Shown here: piece after piece, positions 7,225 to 18,537 of the stretch
Numbering within the stretch: the stretch's first letter is position 1
How the letters are laid out: each line of letters begins with the position of its first letter
Assembly (NCBI RefSeq): GCF_014648055.1
Contig: NZ_BMQJ01000006.1
Coordinates: 1-64,000 of the forward strand
Length of the DNA stretch: 64,000 nucleotides
Source of the DNA: Streptosporangium pseudovulgare
GTDB taxonomy: Bacteria > Actinomycetota > Actinomycetes > Streptosporangiales > Streptosporangiaceae
Direction of reading: 5' to 3'
The notes under the pieces: generated by a model
What the model saw: the letters and a program-made list of their open reading frames with translations, nothing else
What the model was told of the DNA's origin: nothing
Databases searched by the model: none
Program-made: the position numbers and the translations under genes

Positions 7225-9621
7225 TCAGTCCAGCGGGAAGGAGCGGCGCTCGTCCGGACCGAGGCACGTGTCCCGGCCGCGGACCGTCACCCGGAAACGG
7301 CGGTGGCCGCCGCCGTCGCGGGTGACGGTGAGCCGGTGGTGGTCCGCCTCGACGAACAGGGACGTCCCGCGGACCCGGATCGGCAGTGCGATGCTCCCCA
7401 GCCGGCCGAGGGGCAGCGGGTCGAGGCCGATGCCGTGCTCGTGGATCTCCAGGCCGAGGTAGCGGCGCTGGAGCAGGTCGAGCGTGCCGGCCATGGCGCC
7501 CAGGTGGATGCCCTCGGCGGTGGTGCCGCCCTGCACGTCCTCGACGTCGGCGAGCAGGGCCTCGGTGAAGAAGTGCCGGGCGCCGGCGGGCTGGGACCGG
7601 GCCAGCACCCAGGCGTGCACCACCGCGCTGAGCGTGGAGCCGTGGCAGGTGCGCCGCAGGTAGTACCCGACGGTGCGGTCGGTCAGCTCGCGGGAGGCGG
7701 GGTAGCCGAGGCGGTCGAGGATCGCCCGCACCTGGGCGGAGCCGAGGAGGTAGAACAGCATGAGGACGTCGGCCTGCTTGGACGCGCGGTAGCGGTCGGG
7801 GTCGTCCCCCTCCGCCTCCAGGGCGCGGTCCAGCCTGCGCACGCCCGCGTAGCGCTTCCAGTCCAGCTCGGCCAGGCCGTCGTAGCCGGTGAACTGGCTG
7901 ATCACCCCGTCATGGAAGTCGACGCGCATGCGGCGGGTGATGTCCCGCCACCGGCCGAGCTCCCCCGCGGTGACGGCGAACCTCTCGTGCCCGTGGACCA
8001 GGTCCAGGACCTCGCGGGTCCGGAGCAGCAGCCACACGGTCATGACGTTGGTGTAGGCGTTGTTGTCCAGGCCGGGGGCGGACGCGCCGGGGTAGGCGTC
8101 GTGATACTCGTCCGGCCCCATGACCCCGTGGATCTCGTAGCGTCCCGAGCGGGGATCGAGGACGGCGAGCGAGGCGAAGAACCGGGCGATCTCCACCAGC
8201 AGCTCCGCGCCGAACTCCGTCAGGAAGGCGGTGTCGCCGGTGGCCCGGTGGTGGTGCCAGACGTTGTAGGCGATGGCCAGCCCGATGTGGCGCTGCAGGT
8301 GGGAGTGGTCGGGCAGCCAGCGTCCGGAATCCGGGTTGAGGTGCAGGGACGGGGTCTCCTCCCGTCCGTCGCCGCCGCTCTGCCAGGGGAACATCGCGCC
8401 GGCGTGCCCGGCCCGGCGCGCCGCCCGTCTCGCGGCCGGCAACCGCCTCCAGCGGTAGAGCAGCAGCCCCCGGGAGACCTCCGGGAGGCGCAGGTCGAGC
8501 CAGGGCAGCACGAACAGCTCGTCCCAGAACACGTGGCCCCGGTACGCCTCCCCGTGCAGACCGCGGGCGGGCACCCCGACGTCGAGGCCGGCGGTGTGCG
8601 GGGAGAGCGTCTGCAGCAGGTGGAAGACGTGGAGGTGGACGATCTGGCCGACCTGGGACTCGCCGACGTCCATGAGCGCGCGTTCCCACAGCCGGTCCCA
8701 GGCGTCCCGGTGCTCGCGCAGCAGCTCCTCGAAGCCGGGTGCCCGCCGTACCAGATCGACCGCGTCGAGGGCGGGTGACGTGGTCAGGGCGATCGTCTTG
8801 GTCAGGACCGCGGTCCGCCCGCGGCGCAGGCTCAGCGTCGGCTCCTCGGCGATCCAGGCGTCCTCGGCGGTCCAGGCGTCCTCGGCGGTCCAGGCGTCCT
8901 CGCGATCCTCCTCGTGCGCGGTCTCGTGATCGGTCTCGCGCGCGGTTTCGTGACCGGTTTCGTGATCGGTTTCGTGATCGACGGTGACGCGCATGGCCAG
9001 CGAGATCGGCGTGCCCGAGGCGCGGGTCCGGGCGCGCAGCCAGGCGCAGCCGTCCCGCGTGCCCGTGGTGTGCCCGGCGAGGTGGTCGCCGCGCAGGTCG
9101 CGGTAGCGCCGTACGCCGCGGTTGGTGACCCGCCCCTCCAGCGCGGCGCGCACGCGGAGCGGCCCGGACCAGTTCTCGGCGGTGAACGCGCACTCCAGGG
9201 CCGCGAGGTGCGGGGCGGCCATGGACACCAGGCGGCGCTGCCGTACGGAGGTCACGCGCCCCCGGTCGTCCCGGAAGCGCAGGCGGCGGTGGAGCACGCC
9301 GTGGCGCATGTCGAGTTCCTGCTCATACCCGAGCAGGTCGGCCGTCTCGGGGTGGAACCACGGGGCGCCGGGGGCGGCGAAGGTGAGCGGAAGCCAGTCG
9401 GGCAGGTTCACCAGGTCCTCGTTGACGACCTCCCGCCCGGCGACCCGGGAGGTCAGCCGGTCGTAGCAGCCCGCGGCGTACGTTCCGGGGGTGCGCATGA
9501 CCAGGCCGTCCGGCGTCGCCCCGCGGGTGGCGAAGTACCCGTTGCCCAGGGTGCAGAGGGTCTCGCGCACCCCTTCGGGCCGGGGGTCGAATCCCGTGTA
9601 CACCAGGGTCCACGGGTCCAT
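7225..9621 (-). CDS. Glycoside hydrolase family 65 protein (maltose/trehalose/kojibiose phosphorylase type)
   Basis: A 798-residue cytosolic enzyme with the GH65 order: beta-sandwich N-domain, linker, (alpha/alpha)6 barrel and small C-domain. The N-terminus ETLCTLGNGYFATRGA is diagnostic. The barrel contains EAYRGHVFWDELFVLPW (358-374) and the catalytic loop GVMGPDEYHD (499-508), in which Glu505 is the expected general acid. Family members phosphorolyse or hydrolyse alpha-linked disaccharides; which sugar is not readable. Residues about 214-262 form a low-complexity His/Glu/Thr then Asp-Ala-Trp-Thr-Ala-Glu repeat that normal homologues lack. No neighbouring sugar transporter or phosphoglucomutase is present. 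The start at 9621 begins directly at the conserved MDPWTLVYTGFDP. Confidence 0.9.
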   Translation of the reverse strand: MDPWTLVYTGFDPRPEGVRETLCTLGNGYFATRGATPDGLVMRTPGTYAAGCYDRLTSRVAGREVVNEDLVNLPDWLPLTFAAPGAPWFHPETADLLGYEQELDMRHGVLHRRLRFRDDRGRVTSVRQRRLVSMAAPHLAALECAFTAENWSGPLRVRAALEGRVTNRGVRRYRDLRGDHLAGHTTGTRDGCAWLRARTRASGTPISLAMRVTVDHETDHETGHETARETDHETAHEEDREDAWTAEDAWTAEDAWIAEEPTLSLRRGRTAVLTKTIALTTSPALDAVDLVRRAPGFEELLREHRDAWDRLWERALMDVGESQVGQIVHLHVFHLLQTLSPHTAGLDVGVPARGLHGEAYRGHVFWDELFVLPWLDLRLPEVSRGLLLYRWRRLPAARRAARRAGHAGAMFPWQSGGDGREETPSLHLNPDSGRWLPDHSHLQRHIGLAIAYNVWHHHRATGDTAFLTEFGAELLVEIARFFASLAVLDPRSGRYEIHGVMGPDEYHDAYPGASAPGLDNNAYTNVMTVWLLLRTREVLDLVHGHERFAVTAGELGRWRDITRRMRVDFHDGVISQFTGYDGLAELDWKRYAGVRRLDRALEAEGDDPDRYRASKQADVLMLFYLLGSAQVRAILDRLGYPASRELTDRTVGYYLRRTCHGSTLSAVVHAWVLARSQPAGARHFFTEALLADVEDVQGGTTAEGIHLGAMAGTLDLLQRRYLGLEIHEHGIGLDPLPLGRLGSIALPIRVRGTSLFVEADHHRLTVTRDGGGHRRFRVTVRGRDTCLGPDERRSFPLD
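8843..8985. repeat. In-frame tandem repeats inside the GH65 gene
   Basis: Three 18-base units (8843-8860, 8861-8878, 8879-8896), near-identical, encode DAWTAE/DAWIAE. The adjoining 8900-8985 stretch is a degenerate repeat of GTGATCGGTTTC-type units encoding HET(D/G/A)HET. All units are multiples of 3, so copy number can change without a frameshift. The segment falls between the N-domain and the linker. Confidence 0.85.
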
Positions 9622-9765
9622 CGCGCCTCCGCCCTCGCCCCCGCGTCGCTCGGCACTCCCTTCCGGACGTTACGGGCCCGTCCGGCGCGGCGGCAGGGCC
9701 GAAAGTCCTCTCACGCGAGCCCTCGCGCTCCTTCCGCGCGGACGCACGATCCGGGCTCCCGGCGC

Positions 9766-9957
9766 TCACGGGGCACGCGTCCAGAGCAGCCTGTCGTGCG
9801 CGGCGTCTAGAAAGGCCACGAAGCCGGCGGCCACCGGCAGAGCCACGATCACGACCGCGAGAGGAACCTGCCGTTCATCTTTCTCCCCGTTGGCGTCCGG
9901 GAGCCGTCGCGGCAGACCGAGCCAGAGACGGCCCGGCCCTCCAGAGCGTCTGTCCAT
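9766..9957 (-). CDS. Possible small single-pass membrane protein
   Basis: A 63-residue frame with one hydrophobic segment (PLAVVIVALPVAAGFVAFL) near its C-terminus and a charged N-terminal half. No ribosome binding site is evident before the ATG at 9957 and no family is recognised. It is the only coding candidate in the 549-base gap 9622-10170, which otherwise holds the tandem repeat at 10044-10094 and the promoter of the next gene. Confidence 0.3.
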   Translation of the reverse strand: MDRRSGGPGRLWLGLPRRLPDANGEKDERQVPLAVVIVALPVAAGFVAFLDAAHDRLLWTRAP

Positions 9958-10043
9958 GCCTGGACGGTAGGAGCGGGGCAGGGCGGAGCGGCACCTCAGA
10001 AAGGTGAAGAGCGGAGTGAAGACGGACCGCCGCACACGCCGGG

Positions 10044-10094
10044 CGGCCCGGGACGGTGAACGGCCCGGGACGGCGGACGGCCCGGGACGGTGAG
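10044..10094. repeat. 17-bp tandem repeat, three copies
   Basis: CGGCCCGGGACGGTGAA (10044-10060) is followed head-to-tail by two near-copies (10061-10077, 10078-10094) differing at 1-3 positions. Each contains the palindrome GGCCCGGG/CCCGGG. Non-coding; function unknown. Confidence 0.75.
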
Positions 10095-10170
10095 CGCCCG
10101 CGTCGGTCCGCTGGGCCCGCCTTCAGGTCACACTCATGAACCTCCCAGGATGACCGCCTAGCCTGACCGG

Positions 10171-11490
10171 ATGTTCGTCGAAGCTGTGAAGACGAGTCGG
10201 AGCGATGCCGGAAAGGAGGTTCCGTCCACGCGGACGCGGTCGTCGTCCGCGGGGCGGCAGGGGTGGCTGGACGCGTTGCGCGGCATGGCCGCGCTGGTCG
10301 TGGTGTTCGAGCACTCCCTGGACGCGCTCTTCCCGGAGGTGCGCGCGAGCGCCGGCCCGTGGTTCGACTTCGGCCAGTACGGCGTGCTCGTGTTCTTCCT
10401 CGTCAGCGGCTACGTGGTGCCGGTCTCGCTCGAACGGCGCGGCAGCGTCGGCGGGTTCTGGATAAACCGGGTCTTCCGCCTGTACCCCCTGTGGCTCGTC
10501 GCGGCGGCGGCCGGGACGGTGTTCGGCGTCGAGGGCGTGTACACCCCGCTGCCGGACCAGCTGGCGGACAACCCGGGCACCGCGGCCCTGGCGCACCTGA
10601 CGATGCTTCAGGACCTGCTTCAGGTGACCAGTGTCCTCAACGTGTTCTGGACCCTTTCCTATGAAATGGTCTTCTACCTCCTCGTGACCGCCATGTTCAC
10701 AGCCGGTGTGCACCGGTTCAGCGCCACCGGCATGCTCGCCTTCGCCGTGGCGGCCCTCACCGTGGGAGGGCTGATCCCGGCGGGCGCGCTGTCACGCGGC
10801 CTGGGCACCGCGCCGGTCGTGGCGCTGACCGTTGTCGTGCTGCTCGCCGCGGCCGCGTCGCTGACCTGCGGGGGGCGCCTCCGCCTGTACGGCACCGCGG
10901 CGGCGGCCGTGCTCGCTCTGGTGCTGCTCGGCGCCAACAGCCGGATCGGGACGTGGCAGAGTCTCGCCATCCTCGCGACGATGTTCGCCGGCACCGTCTT
11001 CTACCGGCTCGACCAGGGGCAGGTCCGGTGGAGGAGGACCGGATGGCTGCTCGGCTTCGTGCCGGTCGCGTCCATCGGAGCCGCGTGGGCGTTCGGCCCC
11101 GGCTGGGGCATGCCCGACGACCAGGCGCGGGCCTTCACCTGGGGCTGGACCACGGCCGTCGCCGCCGCCTGGGCGACCTTCCTGATCGCCCGTCTTCTGC
11201 GGCACCGGACGATGCCCCGCCCCCTCGTCCGGCTCGGCCTGATCAGCTACTCCGTCTACCTGCTGCACCCCCTCGCGGTGCAGGCCCTCCGGCGGCTGAC
11301 GATGGATCCCGGCCGCTTCCCCCTCGCCGAACGGCTCGTCATGGCCGTCCTGCTGCTGGCGGTGGTGCTCGGCTGTGCGGAACTCACCTACCGGGCCGTC
11401 GAGCGCCCGGCCCAGGCCCTGGGCCGTCGCCTGTCCCGGAGGCCGCGGGCCACTCCCGTTCCGGAGTCCGCCTCCCGGAAGGCGGCCTGA
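10171..11490 (+). CDS. Acyltransferase family 3 (OafA/YrhL-like) membrane protein
   Basis: A 439-residue polytopic membrane protein. After a polar N-terminus the family signature GWLDALRGMAALVVVFEH (about 31-48) gives the RG and the catalytic-type His, followed by FGQYGVLVFFLVSGYVVP and FWINRVFRLYPLWLV, then about ten hydrophobic segments and a basic C-tail. Such proteins O-acylate cell-surface polysaccharides or natural products using cytoplasmic acyl-CoA. The ATG at 10171 is preceded by TAGCCT at 10159-10164 and six bases, the layout of a leaderless start. It stands alone, converging with the GlsB-type gene over a strong hairpin. The acceptor is unknown. Confidence 0.88.
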   Translation: MFVEAVKTSRSDAGKEVPSTRTRSSSAGRQGWLDALRGMAALVVVFEHSLDALFPEVRASAGPWFDFGQYGVLVFFLVSGYVVPVSLERRGSVGGFWINRVFRLYPLWLVAAAAGTVFGVEGVYTPLPDQLADNPGTAALAHLTMLQDLLQVTSVLNVFWTLSYEMVFYLLVTAMFTAGVHRFSATGMLAFAVAALTVGGLIPAGALSRGLGTAPVVALTVVVLLAAAASLTCGGRLRLYGTAAAAVLALVLLGANSRIGTWQSLAILATMFAGTVFYRLDQGQVRWRRTGWLLGFVPVASIGAAWAFGPGWGMPDDQARAFTWGWTTAVAAAWATFLIARLLRHRTMPRPLVRLGLISYSVYLLHPLAVQALRRLTMDPGRFPLAERLVMAVLLLAVVLGCAELTYRAVERPAQALGRRLSRRPRATPVPESASRKAA

Positions 11491-11550
11491 GACCGCTGCC
11501 CGGGGCCGGTGGCCGCGCCCGGGAGGGATCCGCGTACCGGTCACACGCGG

Positions 11551-11585
11551 GCGCCCCCGGTCCGGATGACTCGGACCGGGGGCGC
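11551..11585. terminator. Bidirectional hairpin terminator
   Basis: GCGCCCCCGGTCCG (11551-11564) pairs perfectly with CGGACCGGGGGCGC (11572-11585) around a 7-base loop. It lies between the converging acyltransferase and GlsB-type genes. There is no U-tract, as is common in high-GC actinomycetes. Confidence 0.8.
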
Positions 11586-11606
11586 CGGAGCGGAAGGACC
11601 GGCCGG

Positions 11607-11879
11607 CTAGTCGATGCGGCGCCTGCCGTACAGGCTGACGGCCAGGATGACTCCGACCGCGGCGAGGACCACCTGGATGACCAGTTCGATCCAGTCGATG
11701 CCGCGGGTGTCGGCGACTCCCAGGGCTCCGGCGATCGCCGTGCCGATGAGAGCGGCGATGATACCGATCACCATGGTCAGCCAGATCGGGATGCTCTGAC
11801 GTCCCGGTACAACGAGCCGACCAAGCGCGCCGATGATGAGCCCGATGATTATGGCGGAAATGATGCCTGTCACGGCCAT
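11607..11879 (-). CDS. GlsB/YeaQ/YmgE family stress-response membrane protein
   Basis: A 90-residue hydrophobic protein with three membrane segments and the family hallmarks GLIIGALGRLVVPG near residues 13-26 and a glycine-rich 'IGIIAALIGTAIAGALG' helix. These small proteins were formerly called transglycosylase-associated; they are stress-induced in many bacteria and their molecular role is unknown. AGGAG lies about eight bases before the ATG. It ends RRRID, the usual basic tail. Monocistronic, closed by the hairpin at 11551-11585. Confidence 0.9.
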   Translation of the reverse strand: MAVTGIISAIIIGLIIGALGRLVVPGRQSIPIWLTMVIGIIAALIGTAIAGALGVADTRGIDWIELVIQVVLAAVGVILAVSLYGRRRID

Positions 11880-12133
11880 TACTTCACGCTCCTGTGGTTG
11901 ACTTTCTCATTTTGTGCCCTTGCCCAGCTGTTCGACACATAACGAATCGACAGCACGCCACCGGGACGTCCGGTCAGGCTCCCGCCGTCGGCCGGGGCCC
12001 GTCGCCAGGCCGCGCATCTGATCAAGAAGTGGCCGACCCCGAGGAGGTGGGGGGTTCCACATGGCCGCCGGCGGCGACACGCACCTGACCGCTGACGGTC
12101 CACATGTCGTACCGGAAGTACATGATGTGAGCC

Positions 12134-12508
12134 ATGACTCAGTCTTCCCCGCATCGACACCACGCCATCGACTACGTGGAGCTCACGGTCACCGACCTTG
12201 AGCGGGCCAAGCGTTTCTACACCGAGGCGTTCGGCTGGCGGTTCAACGACTACGGGCCGGGTTACGCCGGCATCCGGAGCGCGCAGGACGAGACCGCTCC
12301 CGAAGTGGGCGGTCTTCGCGTGGACGAGGAAGTGCGGCCGGGCGGCCCGTTCGTGCTGCTCTACTCCGCCGACCTGGACCGGTCCGTGGAGGCGGTGACC
12401 GACGCGGGTGGCCGGGTGGTGAGCGGGCCGTACGGGTTCCCCGGCGGCCGCCGCTTCCATTTCACCGATCCGAGTGGAAACGAACTGGGCGTCTGGGCCG
12501 AGGCGTAG
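12134..12508 (+). CDS. VOC family (glyoxalase/bleomycin-resistance-like) protein
   Basis: A 124-residue protein with two beta-alpha-beta-beta-beta units. AIDYVELTVTDLERAKRFY opens the first and the C-terminal FTDPSGNELGVW carries the usual metal-ligand Glu motif. The His of the first motif (HHAIDYVEL) is shifted relative to classical H..l.V.D members, so metal binding is uncertain. VOC proteins include isomerases, dioxygenases and drug-binding proteins; no neighbour narrows this. The ATG at 12134 follows CATGAT and 7 bases, suggesting a leaderless message. A dyad (ACATGTCGTAC ... GTACATGATGT, 12102-12128) covers that promoter and may be an operator. Confidence 0.85.
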   Translation: MTQSSPHRHHAIDYVELTVTDLERAKRFYTEAFGWRFNDYGPGYAGIRSAQDETAPEVGGLRVDEEVRPGGPFVLLYSADLDRSVEAVTDAGGRVVSGPYGFPGGRRFHFTDPSGNELGVWAEA

Positions 12509-12529
12509 GTCCACTCACCCTGGGGTCCG

Positions 12530-12562
12530 CTCACCCCGAAGGCGTCCGCGCTTCGGGGTGAG
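12530..12562 (+). terminator. Hairpin terminator after the VOC gene
   Basis: CTCACCCCGAAG (12530-12541) and CTTCGGGGTGAG (12551-12562) form a perfect 12-base stem with a 9-base loop, 22 bases after the VOC stop codon. Confidence 0.75.
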
Positions 12563-12740
12563 CCCTCCGGCCCGGCCGTGCCCCGGATTCGGGCTCGGCC
12601 GTACGAGACCCGATCCGCCGGGCGCCGGGGAAGCCGGGAAACCGCGATCCGGGAGGTCGACCACCCGTCCGGGAACCCGTTGCGGCAGTGGACATGCCAG
12701 AACGCCCCGCACGGGCATCCGTACGAGGCGTTTGTGAAAG

Positions 12741-12814
12741 TGGGGCTACCAGGACTTGAACCTGGGACCTCTTCCTTATCAGGGAAGCGCTCTAACCGAC
12801 TGAGCTATAGCCCC
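12741..12814 (-). tRNA. tRNA-Ile (GAT anticodon)
   Basis: The reverse strand folds into a complete 74-nt tRNA: acceptor arm GGGGCTA/TAGCCCC with discriminator A, D-arm AGCTCAGTCGGTTAGAGC, anticodon stem CTTCC/GGAAG enclosing loop CTGATAA (anticodon GAT, Ile), and T-arm with GGTTCAAGTCC. CCA is not encoded. The position just downstream of gyrA and the DUF3566 gene is the usual actinomycete location; the tRNA-Ala that often follows is not in this gap. Confidence 0.97.
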
Positions 12815-12969
12815 TTGTTGCGAAGAAACGGTATCGCATCCGCTCTGCGGAGGCGAATCCGTTCGCTCGAACAGGGAAAAGCTTACCCTCTTCCAGCACC
12901 TGTTCGCGCCATGTCCCCGGCCCGCCGGCCCGGAGAGGACCGGTCGGCCGGGAACACGGCGCGGGACGG

Positions 12970-13680
12970 TTACTCGGCCTCGCTGAAGGTGACCTCGACA
13001 CCGCCGACCAGGTCGGAGGCGATGTTGTAGATCACGGCGCCGAGGGTGGCCAGGGCGGTGATCAGCACGACGTTCACCGCGCCGATCAGGGCGGTGTACC
13101 CCAGGATCCGGACCGGCTCGAACCAGGAGGCGGCGTCGATGCCGCCGGTGGGCTTGCCGTCGGCCGTGGTCACCTGGTTCACCATCTGGATGATGTTGTC
13201 GAACACCCCCAGGCTGGACAGCGCCATGTAGAGCACCGCGACCGCGACGAACAGCACCACGAAGCAGACCAGCGACACCACGAAGCTGAACTTCATCGCC
13301 GACCACGGCTCGATCCGGCGCAGCACCAGGTGGGCCTTGCGCGGCCCCTTCGCGGGGGCCTCGGCCACCTTCTTGTCGGTCGCCGGGGTCCCCGGCGCCC
13401 CGGAGGACGACAGGTTCCCGGGAGCCCAGGAGGGGTTGCCGGCGTCCGGGGACGCCGGGCGGATACGCACCGTGGACTCGCTTGGCTTGCCGTCCTCGAT
13501 CGCCGTCACGTTCTGCCTGCCCTTGAGATCGTCGGTCACCGATTCACCGGTCCCCGGCGTGGGCGCTTTACCGTCGGCCGGCGACTCGACCGCTCCGGCG
13601 GTCTCGTCTATCTTCTCCGTTACCTGATCGCGTGTCGACGAGGAAGCCGAACGTGGACCCTTTTTGCCCTGGGCACCCAC
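12970..13680 (-). CDS. DUF3566 domain membrane protein downstream of gyrA
   Basis: A 236-residue protein. The first 115 residues are disordered (Pro/Ser/Thr/charged); from about 120 (HLVLRRIEPWSAMKFSF) the DUF3566 core begins, with two membrane helices (about 130-160 and 190-225). It starts with GTG at 13680, three bases after the gyrA stop, so it is translated from the same message. The family is almost always found in this position in actinobacteria; its function is unknown, though the synteny suggests a link to DNA topology or the membrane. Confidence 0.92.
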   Translation of the reverse strand: MGAQGKKGPRSASSSTRDQVTEKIDETAGAVESPADGKAPTPGTGESVTDDLKGRQNVTAIEDGKPSESTVRIRPASPDAGNPSWAPGNLSSSGAPGTPATDKKVAEAPAKGPRKAHLVLRRIEPWSAMKFSFVVSLVCFVVLFVAVAVLYMALSSLGVFDNIIQMVNQVTTADGKPTGGIDAASWFEPVRILGYTALIGAVNVVLITALATLGAVIYNIASDLVGGVEVTFSEAE

Positions 13681-13683
13681 GCG

Positions 13684-16206
13684 TTACTCCCCTTCGCCGT
13701 TCTCCGGGGCCGCAAGGGCCTCGGCGTTGTCACGGGCCCCGGCGGCCTCGGCGTTGCGCGCGAGCGCCACGACGCTGTCACCTTCCGCGAGATTCATCAG
13801 ACGTACCCCCATGGTCTGGCGACCGGACTGCTTGATCTCCCCTGCGCTGGTCCGGATAACCCCGCCGTTGGACGTGATCGCGAAGACCTCGTCCTCCGGC
13901 CTGACCATGGCAGCACCCACAAGCTTGCCACGGGAGCTGACGATCTTAGCCGTCAGGACACCCCTGCCGCCCCTTCCCTGGACCGGGTACTGGTCGGCCG
14001 GGGTGCGCTTGGCGTAGCCGCCCTCGGTGGCGACCAGCACGTCGTCACCGTCGGCGATGCGGTTCATCGCCAGCAGCTCGTCGCCCTCCAGGAACCGCAT
14101 GCCGATCACGCCGCTGGTCGCCCGGCCCATCGGGCGCAGCGCCTCGTCGGTGGCGGTGAAGCGGATCGACTGGGCGCCGCGGGAGATGAGCAGGAGGTCG
14201 TCGTCCTCGGACACCAGCCGGGCGGCGATCACCTCGTCGTCCTCCCGGAGGTTGATGGCGATGAGACCGCCCGAGCGCGGCGAGTCGTACTCCGCCAGGC
14301 GCGTCTTCTTCACCAGGCCGTGCCGGGTGGCCAGCACGAGGTACGGAGCGACGTCGTAGTCACGCAGGTCCAGGACCTCCATGATGACCTCGTCGGGCTG
14401 CATGGCCAGGAGGTTCGCCAGGTGCTGGCCGCGCGCGTCGCGGGCGGCGTCCGGCAGCTCGTACGCCTTGATCCGGTAGACGCGGCCCCTGTTGGTGAAG
14501 AACAGCAGCCAGTGGTGCGTCGTGGTGACGAAGAAGTGGTCGACGATGTCGTCCTGGCGCAGCTGGGCGCCGCGCACCCCCTTGCCGCCGCGCCGCTGCG
14601 CCCGGTACAGGTCGACGTTGGTGCGCTTGGCGTAGCCGCCGCGGGTGATCGTGACGACCATGTCCTCCTCGGCGAGGAGGTCCTCGATCGACATGTCGCC
14701 CTCGTAGGCGATGATCTCCGACTTGCGGTCGTCGCCGTACCTGTTCACGATCTCGGTGAGCTCGTCGAGGACGATCGTCCGCTGCCGCTGCGGCGAGGCC
14801 AGGATGTCCTGGTAGTCGATGATCTGTGCCATCAGCGCGTCGTGCTCGTCGGTGATCTGCTGCCGCTCCAGGGCGGCGAGCTTGCGCAGCTGCATGTCGA
14901 GGATGGCCTGCGCCTGGACCTCGTCGATCTCCAGCAGCGTCATCAGGCCGCCCTGGGCGGCCGACGCCGACGGCGAGCGCCGGATCAGCGCGATGACCTC
15001 GTCCAGCCGCTCCAGCGCCTTGAGCAGCGCGCGCAGGATGTGGGCGCGCTCCTCGGCCTTGCGCAGGAGGTAACGGGTACGGCGGACCACGACCTCGATC
15101 TGGTGCGTCACGTAGTGGCGCACGAACTGGTCCAGCCGCAGGGTGCGCGGCACCCCGTCGACCAGGGCCAGCATGTTGGCGCCGAAGGTGGTCTGCAGCT
15201 GGGTGTGCTTGTAGAGGTTGTTCAGCACGACCTTGGCGACCGCGTCGCGCTTGAGCACGATCACCAGGCGCTGGCCGACACGGGAGGAGCTCTCGTCGCG
15301 GACGTCGGCGATGCCGTTGATCCGGCCGTCCTTCACCAGCTCGGCGATGGACAGCGCCAGGTTGTCCGGGTTGACCATGTAGGGCAGCTCGGTGACGACC
15401 AGGCACTGGCGGCCCTTGGCGTCCTCCTCGACCTCCACGATCGCCCGCATGGTGATCGACCCGCGGCCGGTGCGGTAGGCGTCGTCGATGCCGCGGCGGC
15501 CCACGATGAGCGCGCCGGTGGGGAAGTCGGGACCCTTGATCCGGGCGATCAGCGCTTCCAGCAGCTCGTCGTCGTCCGCCTCGGGGTTCTCCAGGCACCA
15601 CTTGATGCCGTCGGCGACCTCGCGCAGGTTGTGCGGCGGGATGTTCGTGGCCATGCCGACCGCGATGCCGGCCGAGCCGTTGACCAGGAGGTTCGGGAAC
15701 CGCGAGGGGAGGACCAGCGGCTCCTGCGAACGCCCGTCGTAGTTGGGCTGGAAGTCGACGGTCTCCTTGTCGATGTCACGGATCATCTCCATGGCGATCG
15801 GCGCGAGCTTGCACTCGGTGTACCGCATGGCGGCCGGCATGTCGTTGCCGGGTGATCCGAAGTTGCCCTGGCCGTCGACCAGGGTGTAGCGCAGCGCCCA
15901 GGGCTGTGCCAGCCGTACGACGGTGCCGTAGATCGACGAGTCGCCGTGCGGGTGGTAGGAGCCCATGACGTCGCCGACGACGCGGGAGCACTTGAAGTAG
16001 CCCCGGTCGGGGCGGTAGCCGCCGTCGTACATGGCGTACAGCACGCGGCGGTGCACCGGCTTGAGCCCGTCACGGACGTCGGGCAGCGCACGGGACACGA
16101 TGACCGACATCGCGTAGTCCATGTAGCTGCGCTGCATCTCCGACTGGATGTCGACCGGCTCGATGCGCTCTGCTGGCTCTGCGGGCGGAGTGTTCACGTC
16201 CGTCAC
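13684..16206 (-). CDS. gyrA: DNA gyrase subunit A
   Basis: An 840-residue type II topoisomerase subunit that cleaves and religates DNA to introduce negative supercoils with GyrB. Residues 15-500 form the breakage-reunion domain; the catalytic Tyr is 129 in [11 protein letters not shown]. The GyrA box [10 protein letters not shown] opens the C-terminal wrapping domain, whose six blades follow. The quinolone region reads [19 protein letters not shown] (83-101): position 90 is Ser, but position 94, normally an acidic Asp, is Gly (codon GGC at 15925-15927). The GTG start at 16206 has AAAGGA upstream. The acidic C-tail (ENGEGE) is normal. It is cotranscribed with gyrB, 63 bases upstream. Confidence 0.98.
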   Translation of the reverse strand: MTDVNTPPAEPAERIEPVDIQSEMQRSYMDYAMSVIVSRALPDVRDGLKPVHRRVLYAMYDGGYRPDRGYFKCSRVVGDVMGSYHPHGDSSIYGTVVRLAQPWALRYTLVDGQGNFGSPGNDMPAAMRYTECKLAPIAMEMIRDIDKETVDFQPNYDGRSQEPLVLPSRFPNLLVNGSAGIAVGMATNIPPHNLREVADGIKWCLENPEADDDELLEALIARIKGPDFPTGALIVGRRGIDDAYRTGRGSITMRAIVEVEEDAKGRQCLVVTELPYMVNPDNLALSIAELVKDGRINGIADVRDESSSRVGQRLVIVLKRDAVAKVVLNNLYKHTQLQTTFGANMLALVDGVPRTLRLDQFVRHYVTHQIEVVVRRTRYLLRKAEERAHILRALLKALERLDEVIALIRRSPSASAAQGGLMTLLEIDEVQAQAILDMQLRKLAALERQQITDEHDALMAQIIDYQDILASPQRQRTIVLDELTEIVNRYGDDRKSEIIAYEGDMSIEDLLAEEDMVVTITRGGYAKRTNVDLYRAQRRGGKGVRGAQLRQDDIVDHFFVTTTHHWLLFFTNRGRVYRIKAYELPDAARDARGQHLANLLAMQPDEVIMEVLDLRDYDVAPYLVLATRHGLVKKTRLAEYDSPRSGGLIAINLREDDEVIAARLVSEDDDLLLISRGAQSIRFTATDEALRPMGRATSGVIGMRFLEGDELLAMNRIADGDDVLVATEGGYAKRTPADQYPVQGRGGRGVLTAKIVSSRGKLVGAAMVRPEDEVFAITSNGGVIRTSAGEIKQSGRQTMGVRLMNLAEGDSVVALARNAEAAGARDNAEALAAPENGEGE

Positions 16207-16269
16207 GGGTGATGGGTCCTTTTCGAAGAGAGGTCTGTACGGCTGCCGCTACGCGTCGGGGGACCGCCG

Positions 16270-18537
<2,268 letters not shown>

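Noticed and set aside
13330-15855. An 841-codon plus-strand frame opposite gyrA
   Set aside because: Antisense shadow of gyrA and the DUF3566 gene; composition is typical of GC-rich reverse frames and no motif is seen.
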